From positions 55,216,831-55,280,830 of the forward strand of contig OU862916.1 of NCBI GenBank assembly GCA_917880885.1: a stretch of 64,000 nucleotides of DNA. The letters are read 5' to 3'. Both the position numbers and the translations under genes were made by a program. This stretch comes from Limnephilus marmoratus (lineage: Eukaryota; Arthropoda; Insecta; Trichoptera; Limnephilidae). The notes under the pieces are model-generated. The model saw only the letters and a list, made by a program, of their open reading frames with translations, ran no database searches and had not been told where the DNA came from. Below are positions 10,221 through 21,384 of the stretch, piece after piece. Position 1 is the stretch's first letter, and the number at the start of each line of letters is the position of its first letter.

Positions 10221-11164
10221 GTAAGAATCAATAAAACTTTTTAAAATATTAAAATTAATCTTATAATTTCTATGTTAATAAGGGTAGTGATCAAAAATTC
10301 AACCCTTAAATTAAGCTTTTCTGTTTTAATGATTCGTGCCTAGTATTTATGTGGCATTTAGTAGATAGAAAAATAAACGATATTAAAGTAAATTACATAA
10401 ACATATTATGTAGGTACTATAAACAAACAAACTACAATAATTTGATGACATCAAAAAAAGAAAATAATGCGTGTGTATCACATTGCACAATGCAATTATG
10501 TAGGTGTAGTAGGTACCTACTTATATTCCATCCCGCCAGAGTCAGCAGGCAAAGAGATTTCAACGCTGTTGTTAAAATTAAAACGAAAACTTTTCTTTCA
10601 ATATCGGAGTCCGCACCGTAAAACGATGGTTTATTTTAGTATGAAAATTTCTTTTTTAATCTGTGACTTGTGTTTGTTATTCTTATTATATTTTAGGAAT
10701 GAAAGCACTAACGTAGGTACCTAAGAGCATCGCACGATTACACATTATTATGATTGTAGTTAGTTAGTGGAGGCACCCGGTGTTTTAACAGAGATTCAAC
10801 ATCACGAATCATTCGTAGTAATATTTTATTACATTATCATTTTAAGTCCAGAAATAGCACACTGATTCACGATATTATAAACACCACATTTCCATCAGTG
10901 TCCGAATACATTCACATTCGCATAAACATGCATTTCAATAAATGCAAGCCATTAAAAGTTCCCGTTTTCCCAAGGTAAACGCCGGGTGACATTGATATGG
11001 CAAAACACAACACTTTAACATTTATCAGCCTCCGTGATCGCTCTATATTTTCCAAAAATAATTTAACAATTTTTAGACATCAACACCATCATGACAAATG
11101 TGTCATAATTTTATTTTCTCTACAATTTATGTATAAGTAGATTTTATGTATAACTTTTATTTGG
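10221..11164. other. Presumed intron, unassigned
   Basis: The sequence immediately after the GTAAGA donor is AT-rich and carries no recognised repeat or open frame of note. Confidence 0.35.
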
Positions 11165-11312
11165 TGATTCGATAACTCAACAAAGTGGCAATTTAACACC
11201 CCTTTGAAAAATTGTTAATCGTTATAGGTTAGGTTATGGGCTATTTTTTCCATCATTTTTAATGACTTTTCGAAGGTGTGTTGAAGTGCCACTTTGTTGT
11301 GTTGTCATATAA
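11165..11312. mobile_element. MITE family F copy with TTAGG centre
   Basis: The inverted arms are AACAAAGTGGCA-type: left CAACAAAGTGGCAATTTAAC, right (reverse complement) CAACAAAGTGGCACTTCAAC. They are followed by ACCCCTTTGAAAA and ACACCTTCGAAAA blocks. The centre carries GGTTAGGTTATGG. It is about 150 bp with no coding. Related copies are at 2750, 56,143 and 59,498. Confidence 0.6.
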
Positions 11313-11514
11313 CTATTTTATTTATACAGCCCAAGTGTGCTTCTTCTCAAAAATCTCTTTATCTTTAAAATTACCCCCCCAGTGATACATACATACAAAA
11401 ATCGTACAAACTATGGCTCTTAATAATAACAATAATATGCTACATATTATCTTGAAAGTTTTTACAAACACATTTCATTATAATATTAAATAAGTGGAAC
11501 ATAACATTCAAATT
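11313..11514. other. Unassigned spacer
   Basis: No feature is recognised. Confidence 0.3.
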
Positions 11515-11700
11515 ATTTTTTTAGATTTTCACGGCCAAAAGTATTTTTGTTATTAGTTTTTTGGATATTATGCCGTGTTGCGCTATACCTCCTTCTTTAG
11601 CCAACGTTTCGGACAGCGTTACAGTGTCCATCATCAGGGCAGATGTGATGATGATGGACACTGTAACAAAAACTAATAACAAAAATTTCAAATTCTTGCT
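11515..11700 (-). mobile_element. Foldback element with hammerhead-like motif, copy 1
   Basis: It shares TTTTAGATTTTCACGG, ATGCCGTGTTGCGCTA and CCTCCTTCTTTAGCCAACGT with the element at 16,065-16,290. On the minus strand at 11,600-11,640: GCC, CTGATGA, one unpaired U, GGACA, nine-nt loop, TGTCC, GAAACGTT, GGC. The outer GCC/GGC and inner GGACA/TGTCC can both pair, and the invariant CUGANGA and GAAA of the hammerhead core are present. A partial second, opposite copy follows (GATGATGGACACTGTAAC at 11,650-11,667). There is no coding. Confidence 0.6.
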
Positions 11701-12053
11701 GATAATACTTAATAGCTATCTAAAATTATGCACACCAACGTCCATTATTTTAATCAAAGTAGTAGAGAGGAACACATAAATTCATTACCTATGAATATTT
11801 GAAAAAAGTCAAATTGCGGTGAAACATTAATAAAAAAGTGTATTTTAACGTAAAGCAAACAAGTTACAACCATGACTTCTTCATTTTTGATTATTCTGCA
11901 CCGAAGAAAGAACCGTGAATTTGTGTCCGAAACTAGTTTACCTTATGATAAAATAAAATTAAGTCTACAGAGATACATTTTCTCTAGATTTTACACGCTT
12001 TTAAATTCATCATTTTTTCTGCCAAAGTAGGTATTTTTATACTAATGTAATGA
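11701..12053. other. Unassigned spacer
   Basis: AT-rich, no feature recognised. Confidence 0.3.
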
Positions 12054-12097
12054 TTAAAAGAATAAAATCTTATATCAATAAGATTTTATTCTTTTAA
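12054..12097. repeat. Perfect 19-bp inverted repeat
   Basis: Arms TTAAAAGAATAAAATCTTA at 12,054-12,072 and its exact complement at 12,079-12,097 are separated by 6 nt (TATCAA). It is AT-only apart from one G and one C per arm, so it could be a MITE remnant or chance in AT-rich DNA. Confidence 0.7.
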
Positions 12098-13603
12098 AAT
12101 TCAGAAGTTTCCTTGGCAAATTATTATAGATATAAACGAAATTTTTGGCTTTCACAGCGGTATTGTTTTCCTGTGACAATGTTGAAAGTTTTCTTATCCA
12201 ACTATGCTACAAACGTATTTCAAAGCTTTTACCTCTCTAAAATAAAGCTCTTTACCATCGAAATGTAGAGTTGTTAGCAAAGTTGGCAAGCCTTTGTGTT
12301 GTTTGAGGGGAGAAAACTAAATTAAGGAAAGTTTCAAGGATATTTCCAGCACATGAATAATACTCAAGGACTTGACGAAGCAGAATGCATGACGAATTAT
12401 AATTATTCGAAGCTTTAAATATGGATGCTTTAAAATGGCGCCCTTTGTACAGTACCCAACAATCGCTGTCCAGGAAACTGGTTTTTAAAGGTACTTAACA
12501 CAGGCAGCAGTAATACTTTTAAAGCATTAATGCATCCACCTTCATAACGTGTGCACTGAATATACGTACGAGGTTGATTTCTATACTTACCAAACATGTT
12601 TCAACCGCCACTGTCTGCCATTTTTTGCTCTCTTTTGGCGCAATTTTTGGCCGTTGAACATTTTCCTTAACTTACAAGACTGGAAGCTTTTGTTTAGTGA
12701 GCATAATAATATTTGTAAAGAGGATCAATGACGTCAATTAGTTAATGAAGAAGAGTACGAGTTGAGTAATATTACAAATAAATATCTTCTGGGATTATTA
12801 TAATGTCTCTGCCAGAGTGGTGAGATCCCTGACTTAGTTCAGAGGTCGCAGCATTAAAACCGGTGAAGAGCGAAATGCATTGTTTTGCTTTATGAAAGTA
12901 AAAATAAAAATAACGTACTATTTTTGATCATGGTTCCCAAGTGGTAGATTATTTCAACATACGTTGCACCGTTGAGACACAAAAGACCACTAATCAGAAT
13001 CAAAATTCTGCTTGAATTGTCTTGACATATCACTAGGTTTGGATTAGTTGGGCAACTCTTTCATATGTGTATTTGAAATTTGCTTTTTTGTTTTCCTTTC
13101 CTCATTTTCTCCAGCCACACAAAACAATCATCGGGCGTCGATTTAAAACTATTACCCACTACCATTTAAAAATATCTAAAACGTCAAAAACTCTAAAAAC
13201 AATTACATATTTTGAATTTTCTTTTTAAGTTTAATTTTATTAAAAAAACTCCATACTATCGTTCCGGTTCCTAATATCAAAGTAATGCAGACATTATGTT
13301 GCTTTAAAGAAAACATTTTCTATCACTCAAACAGAATCTAATTGCCGAATAATGTCTTCTGCTGCAGAGGACGCACCAGAGCAGAAATCTGTTTCACGTG
13401 AGATATTTACTAAATTAGTTTTTAACAAACGGTTATTTAACGGTACGACGAATCGTTAATACATAATAATACATTGAAAAGAGAAGAACCATTCGAAGAG
13501 ACATTCAAAATGACAATAATGTTATTGAATATAATAGATATTATTGAATAAATGCGGTTGCTACAGATATTATTGTCCAGGAGAAATGGTTTTTTGACCG
13601 TAA
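12098..13603. other. Unassigned, 1.5 kb
   Basis: No repeat, RNA gene or convincing frame is recognised. Short open frames near 12.55-12.73 kb do not resemble a known family. Confidence 0.35.
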
Positions 13604-14144
13604 CTAATTCACTTTCTCGCCGGTAGTTGACTTTTTCGAACGGTTCCAGTTTGAATACAATAATTTGTTCTGAATGTAAAGCGGAGTTTTCCGCTTTGCG
13701 GCGTGTATAATTCTACCAATTGTGCACGAGTGTTGTGCTTGTGACTGGTGACAATCTAACTTCAGCGGAGTGCGGAGCTTTTCCTTTGTGAAAAGACTGA
13801 ACTGGTTCATATTTTGGCGGATTTGCTTATTTTTGCAAGATTAGACACCGTAGACGCAAAATACTTATGTATGATAATGATAAAGCTGAGATGAAAATGT
13901 TCACAGGCACATTTTGATTAAAAATTACATTTGTTTTATTTATCAGTTTCTCGTTAACCCAGCTGATCGAAGTTTTCTCGTCCATAAGCAGCTTAGTCAG
14001 CAGAGTACAAAATGACTCGAAGGCGTAATCAAAAACATTTAAATAATTCAAAATATCGTGAGCATTCCGGCACCGCACGGCCCGATTGACTTTCAAAAAT
14101 AGGTTACCTACTCGTTTATCCATTTTATATAAACTGCTGCGCAA
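13604..14144 (-). other. Two short open frames of unknown status
   Basis: The minus strand carries frames of 105 codons (13,827-14,144) and 68 codons (13,604-13,810). The larger includes RVGNLFLKVNRAVRCRNAH and ESFCTLLTKLLMDEKTSISW, which I do not recognise. The region is slightly richer in GC than its surroundings and has no repeat match in the window. Both frames could be chance; no splice or promoter context supports them. Confidence 0.15.
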
Positions 14145-16064
14145 AGTTCGTAATTTTTAAATTGACAAAAACTGTAAAACTGACGTTTTATTGAAAAATT
14201 ATGCAGGAGAACACTTAAAAGATTTTTCTCTTCGTCTCATTAGGAATTATTTTAAGTATTACAGTAAAAATTATAATATTTTGATTTGTGAAATTGGTTA
14301 TTATGCCGCAATAAAAATGCATTTGGTCGATTAAAAACCATAAGTACTTTTTGAAATTATTAAATAAGAAAAAAAAGGTAGCACTTGTAACCAAAATACT
14401 TTACTTTAGTCAACTGTGGAATTAGTAGACATGTGGAACGTCATTTGGAACCCACATACACAAAAATCCATTTTTAGATTTTGACAGTTATACAATTTTA
14501 TGCAGTATAACAACAAATTGAGTAATTTAGCACACGCGCGCCAAACTAATTAAAAAAAACAATCTCAAGATAACGGTGGGAGGAGTGAATGTAATATTTA
14601 CTTGAGTTAAATGTTTTCAACATTAATTTATTTAAATAAAAGCAAGCGACAGATTTGATCTCAGAAAAAAAATTAAAGAAAATACAGGTTAACCGGGTGA
14701 ATGAAACGGAAGAAAATACCCGGCGTTCAAATTAAGCGGAGATCAGTTGGAAGATCTTTTTAGTTTATTTGCCATCGTTTTAACTACATAATGGAAACGC
14801 TTTTAAAGTACTCTTAACATATTTATGAGACTCCAAACCATCAATTCATTTGTCACTCTTGAAGTTGTCGCGTGTATTTTCTTCTAGTACATCTCTATAC
14901 CGGTCCTCACACATCTTTATACCCACACAGCACACACGCGTCTCGCTTCTGGCCATAGCCTTGCTTCTATAGCCAGTTCCTCCCAAGTAAGTACTTCTAC
15001 ATAACTGTAACGCCGTTTGGACTACAAATTGTCCAAGGCTTCCTATTGCATTTACATCCGTATAGAGCGTATATACATACACACACCTTTACAATTTCTG
15101 ATCTTCGCCAGATAAACTTGTCTCGGCTATTAGATAATAAAATTAAGGCAAGGAATAAAAAATACATTCTCTTCTGTCTTCACGCGTCGATGAAACGAGT
15201 TATTTTCTACATTTTGCCTAAATTGCAACAATTATTACCGTTTTTATGAGCACAAATTCTGTAGATGTGTAAGTGCGTTTATACGACATAGGTATTCTTA
15301 GAATTTGAAACATGATTTCATTTAGATTCGACATTGACCGAGTAATTTCAAATCTTCTTCTCGGTTACATTACAGACAAGATTAGACCGTTTTAGAACAT
15401 GTATTGAATAATAAGATGTAATTAGAAACAACATAATGCAATCATTTTAATTGGTCTATCAATAGTGACGGAATTTGAACATGATTCGATTAAAAAGGTG
15501 ATTTGGTAAGATGTTGGAAGCTTCCTGTGTGAGCTTTTTAAAGGTCTCAATAGTAATTGATCTAATTTATTAATTGGTAACGATATACATTCATTATTGC
15601 GATAAACTACCAACAGTTTATATTGAATAACTAACTTGAATTACCTAATAAAATAAATAACGCGGTTAAATGAGTGGTTGTCAATCAAATGCCTTCATCT
15701 CTGATCAACGCTGTAATGAAAACCGCCATATATTGATCATACACGATTTTTTAACCCGTCAGATTAATTTGTTCGCTTTTCGAAACAACGCATATAGGCC
15801 TCATAGAAATCGTTATGTCTCCTTTACTATCGTAGTGAGAAATATGATGTAAACGGTGTTAGAAAGAGAAAACACCACACTATATATTCAAATAAAAGTT
15901 AATAAAAAAATAAGTAGAATGTAGATCCTTATGAAACCAAAGCTTCGGATCGCAATTTGAAAAAAAAAAAACTTTTGGGAATTTTTTATTAATTATTTTT
16001 ATACGGAACGATAAAAAAATGAGGAAACTATAACGTTTATAGTTTTTTCGTTATTTGTGTACCT
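14145..16064. other. Unassigned, 1.9 kb
   Basis: AT-rich unique-looking sequence. Short open frames near 14.85-15.25 kb and 15.42-15.85 kb are not recognised and lie in overlapping opposite frames. Confidence 0.35.
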
Positions 16065-16290
16065 CTACCGTGTATCTCTACCTCCTTCTTTATCCAACGT
16101 TTCGGACAGCGTTGCAGTGTCCATCATCATCCACACATCTATCTGCCGGATCTGCCCTGATGATGGACACTGCAACGCTATCTGAAACGTTGGCTAAAGA
16201 AGGAGGTAGCGCAACACGGCATAACACCCCAAAAACAAATACCCAAAATACTTTTGACCGTGAAAATCTAAAAACGTATCTCAATAAAAT
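16065..16290 (+). mobile_element. Foldback element with two facing hammerhead-like motifs, copy 2
   Basis: Two copies of the motif face each other. The minus copy (16,094-16,132) has lost the first C of CTGATGA. The plus copy at 16,154-16,194 reads GCC, CTGATGA, T, GGACA..TATCT (one mismatch), GAAACGTT, GGC. Outer sequence CCTCCTTCTTTATCC is mirrored by GGCTAAAGAAGGAGG. The right flank shares CATAACACC/CCGTGAAAATCTAAAAACG with copy 1 at 11.5 kb. A 153-codon open frame runs across it, but it follows the repeat and is not credible. Confidence 0.6.
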
Positions 16291-17059
16291 TTATATATTT
16301 TTTTCATTATCAGTAATTTTAGGTAGAAAAAAACGTAAGATGAGCCACTTTTCAAACTTTTTCAAGTTTGCATGCAAAATTTTTATGTTGAATAATTTAA
16401 TTAAATTTAATTTGAAAACGTATTTTACACCTTTCAAAAACAGTTTTGTAGTATACGTTCAGAAATATTCCATTTATTCGGATTTTATTGTAAAGCGGAA
16501 ATATTTTACCCTCTGACAAAACATGGTCGAGGCCTGAGGGGTTAGCATTAAAATAAACGTTTTTGGGCTTGAGAACAACGCTACTTGGTTACCTCAAAGC
16601 AAAGACAACGGAAATGAGTTGTTGACAAGACAGTTCGATTACAAAAAAATATTTCATAACGAAGCAATCAACTTTTGCTCTAAATACTTCCTTCTGGCGA
16701 AGTGATATAGCTTTTGTCATTAACACACTTAAGTTTCATTATCTCTATGACAGTTATTACTAAATATAACTCACAATAAAAGTATTATATTTTGATAGAA
16801 AGCAGTCGCTTTGTGGTTTGACATATTAATGAAATACAACTATAACTTTGTTTATAGTCACGATTTATTTATTTATTTTTTAATTAATACCAACAGGTTT
16901 CGCCTAGGTATTACAAGCACTTTAATTACGAGTAATTTTAATACGAGTAATTCAGTACAAATTAATGTTTTTGATTATTTTTAATGTTTTTATTGCTCGT
17001 AGGTATATGTACATACGAGTTCCCTAAAGTCATCCATGTGGAATTAGCATTAGATGTAT
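16291..17059. other. Unassigned
   Basis: No feature is recognised. Confidence 0.3.
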
Positions 17060-17203
17060 TCCTATTATTTTACATTGAGTTTATGCTTTATTTGTATATT
17101 TTTTAATCTTTTTTATTTTGTGTTATACTGCTGTTATAAATGAAATTTGTATTTTATATGTAAAAGCCCAATAGGGCGTCAATAAATAAATAAATAAATA
17201 AAT
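17060..17203 (+). repeat. Probable non-LTR 3' tail
   Basis: A small hairpin GCCC-AATA-GGGC (near 17,167-17,178) is followed by GTC and AATAAATAAATAAATAAAT. This is typical of the 3' ends of Jockey/CR1-like elements. The coding part is missing. Retroposon B is inserted directly after the tail. Confidence 0.5.
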
Positions 17204-17660
17204 TTGGAAGGCGAGTATGATTACCGCCGCGCCGCCCGGGAAACCATTTATTGGACAACCAACCCCCCTGCCACAGGTCACCCCAAGTGGTTCGCTACGT
17301 TTGGTGACTTAGCAGGGGTGCCCAGGTTCATGGGGTGAGGTTTTTCTAGGTCTTGGTGGCGGACACGTTTGCCAAACCACTGCGTGGTGGGCTGGATCGG
17401 AGGAGACTGATTTAGGGAGGCCTTTTGACTTCTCCAGCCGGATTCTCCCAACCCTTCGCCTTGCACCGGAGTGTGAGGAATTTATTCATACGTCCGTCAC
17501 TCCTGGCCACACTGACCCCCAGATTCCTACCCACCCCTCATACCTTTTTCTCTTTCCTTTGCCTTAAAAAACCCTCCACACAGCATCCTCAAAGATGACA
17601 TAGACCCCTAGGGAAATTGTTTTCCTCGGTGCCTCCTGTGTGGAGCTAATGTAAAAAAAA
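17204..17660 (+). repeat. Retroposon B, near full-length copy
   Basis: It begins TTTGGAAGGCGAGTATG and ends GTGTGGAGCTAATGTAAAAA with a run of A, about 450 bp. Internal landmarks are GGAACC/GGAAACCATTTATTGG, AAGTGGTTCGCTACGTTTGG, CCCAGGTTCATGGGG, GATCGGAGGAGACTG, ATTCATACGTCCGTCACTCC and AATTGTTTTCCTC. Other copies occur at 34.1, 43.3, 44.7, 46.5, 60.8 and 62.4 kb, with fragments at 3.6, 36.6, 52.8 and 59.2 kb. The A tail indicates copying by a LINE machinery. No tRNA-like A and B boxes are evident, so it is not an ordinary tRNA-derived SINE. Confidence 0.75.
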
Positions 17661-17829
17661 AAATGATCAGGATATAATGTAAACTGATCAAAAATATATT
17701 GAGTGAGTTTACATGTACATACAGTAAGAGACAACACATAACTTAAAATAAAGAAATAGTGAGAAAGTATGAAATTAAAATTCTACATAGTAATAGAGAG
17801 AAAGAGACAGATGTGTACGTATGTGACAT
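17661..17829. other. Unassigned spacer
   Basis: Short sequence with AGAGAAAGAGACAG purine runs between retroposon B and the RT element. Confidence 0.3.
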
Positions 17830-17922
17830 TATGTAGATAATAATAATAATAATTATTTTTATTTTAGTAATTTGTACATTTAAGTTTAAAAATTTCTAAT
17901 TGATTATAATATTTCATATTCA

Positions 17923-18588
17923 CTATATTTTTTCAAGTTTTATGTAGCTCCCACAATACATCTTGAACTTTCCAATTGGTGTGGACTTTAAAGTTTCTGG
18001 TAGTGTGTTATACAACTTCATTCCCTTATACAGTAGACTGTTCTGCGTATTCGCTTTGTCCTTTTTTTGTAGCCTAATTTCCTTGCACGTCCTTGTGTTA
18101 TATCTGTGAATGTCTTTATTGTATACAATTTTATGTGAGAAGTATTTTGGTAACATGTTATTCAATATTTTGTGGATAAATACCATCTGTTTCACGGTCA
18201 ACCAATTTAGTTCCTTTAACATTTTAATTATTTTTGAAAATCTGTTTCGTCGAAGAATTATTCTCATTGCCCTGTTTTGGAGAATTTGTAACTTATTTTG
18301 TCCTCTTTCGTTACATAGGAAAAGTATACTTGAGCAGTAGTTGAAGTGTGGAGCAATAATTGAATTGTATGTGGTGATTGCAGTTTTTCTAGAAATTTTT
18401 GGAAGAATTCTTCCAAAAAAAGATATCTTTTTGCCAATTTTCTTTTGGGTGTATTCAGCATGTCTATTGAAGTTTAGTTTGGAATCTAATATAACTCCTA
18501 AGTATTTCATTTCAGTAACATTTTCAATAATTTCACCATCAATTTTAATTTTGCTTTCACTGGATGTCTTCTTGTATCCAATCACCAT
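17923..18588 (-). pseudogene. RT C-terminal region of the same ORF2
   Basis: This is in frame with the RT domain; the 16 codons between the TAG and 18,588 are open (LKINKLKLNTKKK). It carries the thumb-like LGVILDSKLNFNRH block, APHFNYCSSILF, KLQILQNRAMRII, LNWLTVKQMVFIHKILNN, YNTRTCKEIRL and SLLYKGMKLYNTLPETLKS, ending at a stop near 17,923. These are hallmarks of the post-RT region in Jockey/CR1-like elements. The same tail block appears in the fragments at 5.6, 6.1 and 56.6 kb. Confidence 0.8.
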
Positions 18589-18636
18589 ACATTTTGTTTT
18601 TTTTTTTGTATTTAATTTAAGCTTATTTATTTTTAG

Positions 18637-19554
18637 CTATCTTGATACATCATTTAGTTCATTATTTAAAATGTGTATTAGTTCTTCATAGTTATCTCCA
18701 ATTAAGTATATTAGTGTATCATCGGCAAATAGTCGTACTTTGCATTTTGAAAATATTTTCACCATGTCATTAATATAGAGTATGAACAATAGAGGTCCAA
18801 GGACCGATCCCTGTGGTACTCCTAACTTATTTTCCATTGGTTTTGAAAATTGATTATTTATTTTTGTTACCTGCTTTCTGTCTCTCAAGTACTCTTGTAT
18901 TAATTTAATGGCTACAGATGAGAAACCAATTTCTTTAAGCTTTCTTATTAGTATGCCTCGATCTATAGTTTCGAATGCTCTTTGAAAATCCAAAAATAAT
19001 GCTAAGATAAATTTATTATTATTCATTCCTTCCTTAAGTTCTTCGACAATTACGTTTAATGCTGTTTCATATGAGTTATTAGATCTGAACCCTGATTGCT
19101 CTTGGTATAAAATATCGTGTTTATCTAGATATTGCAAAATTTGTTCTTTTATTATAACTTCAAGAATCTGCTCATATTTTGGTAAGGTGTTGATTGGTCG
19201 GAATTCTTCACATTTTCTGGTATTTTTAACCTTTGGAACCGGTAAAATAGTAGATAGTTTCCATGACTGTGGAAATTTTCCTTCTTCAATCGTCTCATTG
19301 ATAATATTTAATAGAGTAGATCCAATTACTGGAAAAGCATCTCTTATTTTACTAATAGTTAATCCATCTGAACTATTCTTTGATTTTATTTTGTTTAAAA
19401 TGTTAAATAAATATTCTGCATTTATTTTTCTGAAGACCAATGATTCTTTGTTTGGGTCGATTTTATCATTTGTGGGGTTAACAGCAATGTTGGGTATTAA
19501 TTTGTTAATTTGAATGATACTTTCAATAAAATATTTATTAAAGTTATTAACCAT
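18637..19554 (-). pseudogene. Reverse transcriptase domain of non-LTR ORF2
   Basis: The 305-residue frame contains RT motifs in the expected order: the TILPVPK and FRPINTLP segment (101-124), the SGFRSNNS segment (154-161), DFQRAF with the first catalytic Asp (189-194), GVPQGSVLGPLLFILYIND (245-263), and FADDTLIY with the catalytic Asp pair (276-283). It would copy element RNA into DNA at a nicked target. The frame stops at an in-frame TAG (18,637-18,639) where related proteins have Trp (SRWLKINKLKLN), then continues in the same frame. The listed start (19,554) is just the first Met after the frameshift. Confidence 0.85.
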
Positions 19555-19628
19555 GATTTCTTCCTTTATCTCTTTTGGAAAGTTTACAATTTTTATGTCG
19601 TCTTTGTTTTCGCCATGTACTAATTCTT

Positions 19629-19860
19629 TTATGCTTTTCCATATTTTTTGGGATCCCCTTCTTCTGAGTTTATTTTATTTTTTATGTACTCATTATGCGT
19701 TCTTTTTATGTCTTTGGAGTATTTGTTTCTCGCTTTTTTGTGGTTATCCCAATCCGTAATACTATTAGTAAGGCATGCTCTTTTGTAAAATGCATCTCTA
19801 TCGTGCTGCATTGTACGTAGTTCGCTTGTGTACCAATTATTATTATTTCTTTTATGTATC
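19629..19860 (-). pseudogene. RT ORF2 linker, upstream frame
   Basis: The frame reads RNNNNWYTSELRTMQHDRDA, FYKRACLTNSITDWDNHKKA, RNKYSKDIKRTHNEYIKNKI, then NSEEGDPKKYGKA and a stop. This is the conserved pre-RT region of Jockey-like ORF2 (WYT-x-EL, R-x-Y, F-x-x-x-I, then PKKIWKSIKEL). The last residues show a frameshift in the AAAAAAT run: in the +1 frame it continues as IWKSIKELVHGENKDD into the RT domain. Start unknown because the 5' end is truncated. Confidence 0.75.
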
Positions 19861-19925
19861 TTCTAGATGTGTTCATTAGTTCGTAATTCTCTGTATTAGT
19901 ATGTAAGATTTTAATTTCATACTTC

Positions 19926-20261
19926 TCACTCTTTCGTTAATCTATGTTATTTTTTTTTTTTAAAGAAAAACAAACATTTTCGGGTTACGAATAATCTGAT
20001 AATATTTGAAAATCTCCTACTCCCATCACAGAAAGCGAATTTATTTTAATTTATTTTTTTAATTTATTAAAAAGTCAGTTTACAAAGTATAATAATTTTG
20101 ACTCCAAAATAAATTAGATAACAAGTTTTCACTGATTTTTTCATTTTATGATGTTTCTCTTCTATAGAAGCAGACGCTTGTGGTTAGAAGAGGGGCGAGT
20201 ATCGGAATGAAAAATATATTCTGTATCTTATAATTAATTAGGCTTAAAATGTTGCTTGTGT
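19926..20261. other. Unassigned spacer
   Basis: AT-rich, nothing recognised. Confidence 0.3.
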
Positions 20262-20350
20262 CGTGATGGAGGACTTAGCCAGCCGAGGAATTGAACACGC
20301 GATGCCCAGGTGGGAACCAAACGCGATGCCAACTCAGCCCTCGACCGGTC
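20262..20350 (-). repeat. tRNA-derived SINE C, copy 2
   Basis: The minus strand reads GGTCGAGGGCTGAGTTGGCA, then CCCACCTGGGCATCGCG, GTTCAATTCC (B-box-like) and TCGGCTGGCTAAGTCCTCC. It matches the plus-strand copy at 7485-7600 over most of its length. No intact cloverleaf is evident. Confidence 0.55.
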
Positions 20351-21057
20351 GTTATATTTTGTAAACAACAATTTTTCAATCTGTTTTAATTTACACCCCG
20401 GTGATGCTTGTGTTGAGCGAAATCGGTCGGTATCAAAAAATTAAATAAATAAATAAACAGGTTATAAACGAAGTAGTAATATTTCGTTAAAATTTTATAT
20501 TTGCACCTTTTCTATGCTACATTGACTCGTTCACTCGGCGGACTATTTCACTATCTTTCTTGCACTACTTTAATTCTAACTTTGCGGGGATAGTAAATAA
20601 TTAAGAATGATAAACTCATAGACAAGATTTTCTAAAACGAATTTCGGCGGTTGGACGCGATTAAAAATAGATTTGCCTTACTATACGAGCAACATTATTC
20701 AAGTATTAAAACCGCAAGAAATACTTCTCACAAGTTGTGTCATGAAACTGGTTCCTGTATTTTTTTTAAAATTGTAAATAAAAACGTAACTGATGTTGGT
20801 ATTAAAATTAGGGTCGGGTCAGGCCTGATGTGCAGGAGAAATGTCAAATTAAAGAGAACTGCTAATTAATGTCCGGTTTTTATATTTCAATTGCGTATTG
20901 GTCATTTTCAACACAGTTAATTCAAGAAATTGCACAAACAATTATGACATTTACTGTGTATCCCAAAAAATCTTTGAAAATGTTAAACGGCGTTGAAAAA
21001 ATATACATAGATATTATTTATATCTTACCACCGTCATAATAAGTTAACAATATTGCA
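20351..21057. other. Unassigned
   Basis: No gene recognised; an AAATAAATAAATAAA run is near 20,440-20,455. Confidence 0.3.
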
Positions 21058-21230
21058 TTGAAGAAGAAGGTAACAATAATAATCTAAACGAAAATATGAA
21101 AGAGAACAAGACACAGAAAAACAGAAAAAAGACAATGGTCGCAACTGGGACTCGAACCCAGACCTCTCGTCTAACCGGGACGTGCGCGTTAACCAATTTC
21201 GCTATTGTCAAACCGTCATAATTGTCAATC
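21058..21230 (-). repeat. tRNA-derived SINE D, copy 2 (minus arm of inverted pair)
   Basis: On the minus strand: A box TAGCGAAATTGGTTAACGCGC (21,184-21,204), B box GGGTTCGAGTCCC (21,147-21,159), T-stem CTGGG/CCCAG, then TTTTTTCTGTTTTTCTGTG and TTGTTCTC, and a TTATTGT..CTTCTTCTTCAATG tail. The copy at 21,385-21,552 is nearly identical in the opposite orientation. Confidence 0.75.
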
Positions 21231-21384
21231 TCATATTTCAAATTTAAAATTAACAATTTTATCTTCAACTAATTATTTTTCCATATTACGGGCAACTACC
21301 CTTTTTATTGGAAAAAATCATTCTAAGAATTGGTTTGTATCCTGGATAGCGTCTCGGATAAATGTAGAAGAAGAAAGATAAAAG
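21231..21384. other. Spacer between the inverted SINE D copies
   Basis: About 150 bp of AT-rich sequence, including GATAGCGTCTCGGATAAAT, which recurs near 8780. Confidence 0.4.

Larger units (their letters stand above)
17830..19925 (-). mobile_element. 5'-truncated Jockey/CR1-like non-LTR retrotransposon
   Basis: A minus-strand element about 2.1 kb long. It keeps the linker, RT domain and C-terminal region of ORF2, then a short 3' UTR and an (ATT)n-type tail (TAATAATAATAAT, plus strand 17,838-17,852). No ORF1 or endonuclease is present, so it is a 5' truncation, the usual result of incomplete target-primed reverse transcription. Only two coding lesions are seen, which suggests a fairly young copy. 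Its codons are AT-rich like the surroundings. Confidence 0.8.

Noticed and set aside
16055..16516. 153-codon plus-strand open frame
   Set aside because: Its first half follows the foldback element with hammerhead-like motifs and the rest is low-complexity AT-rich translation; no known domain.
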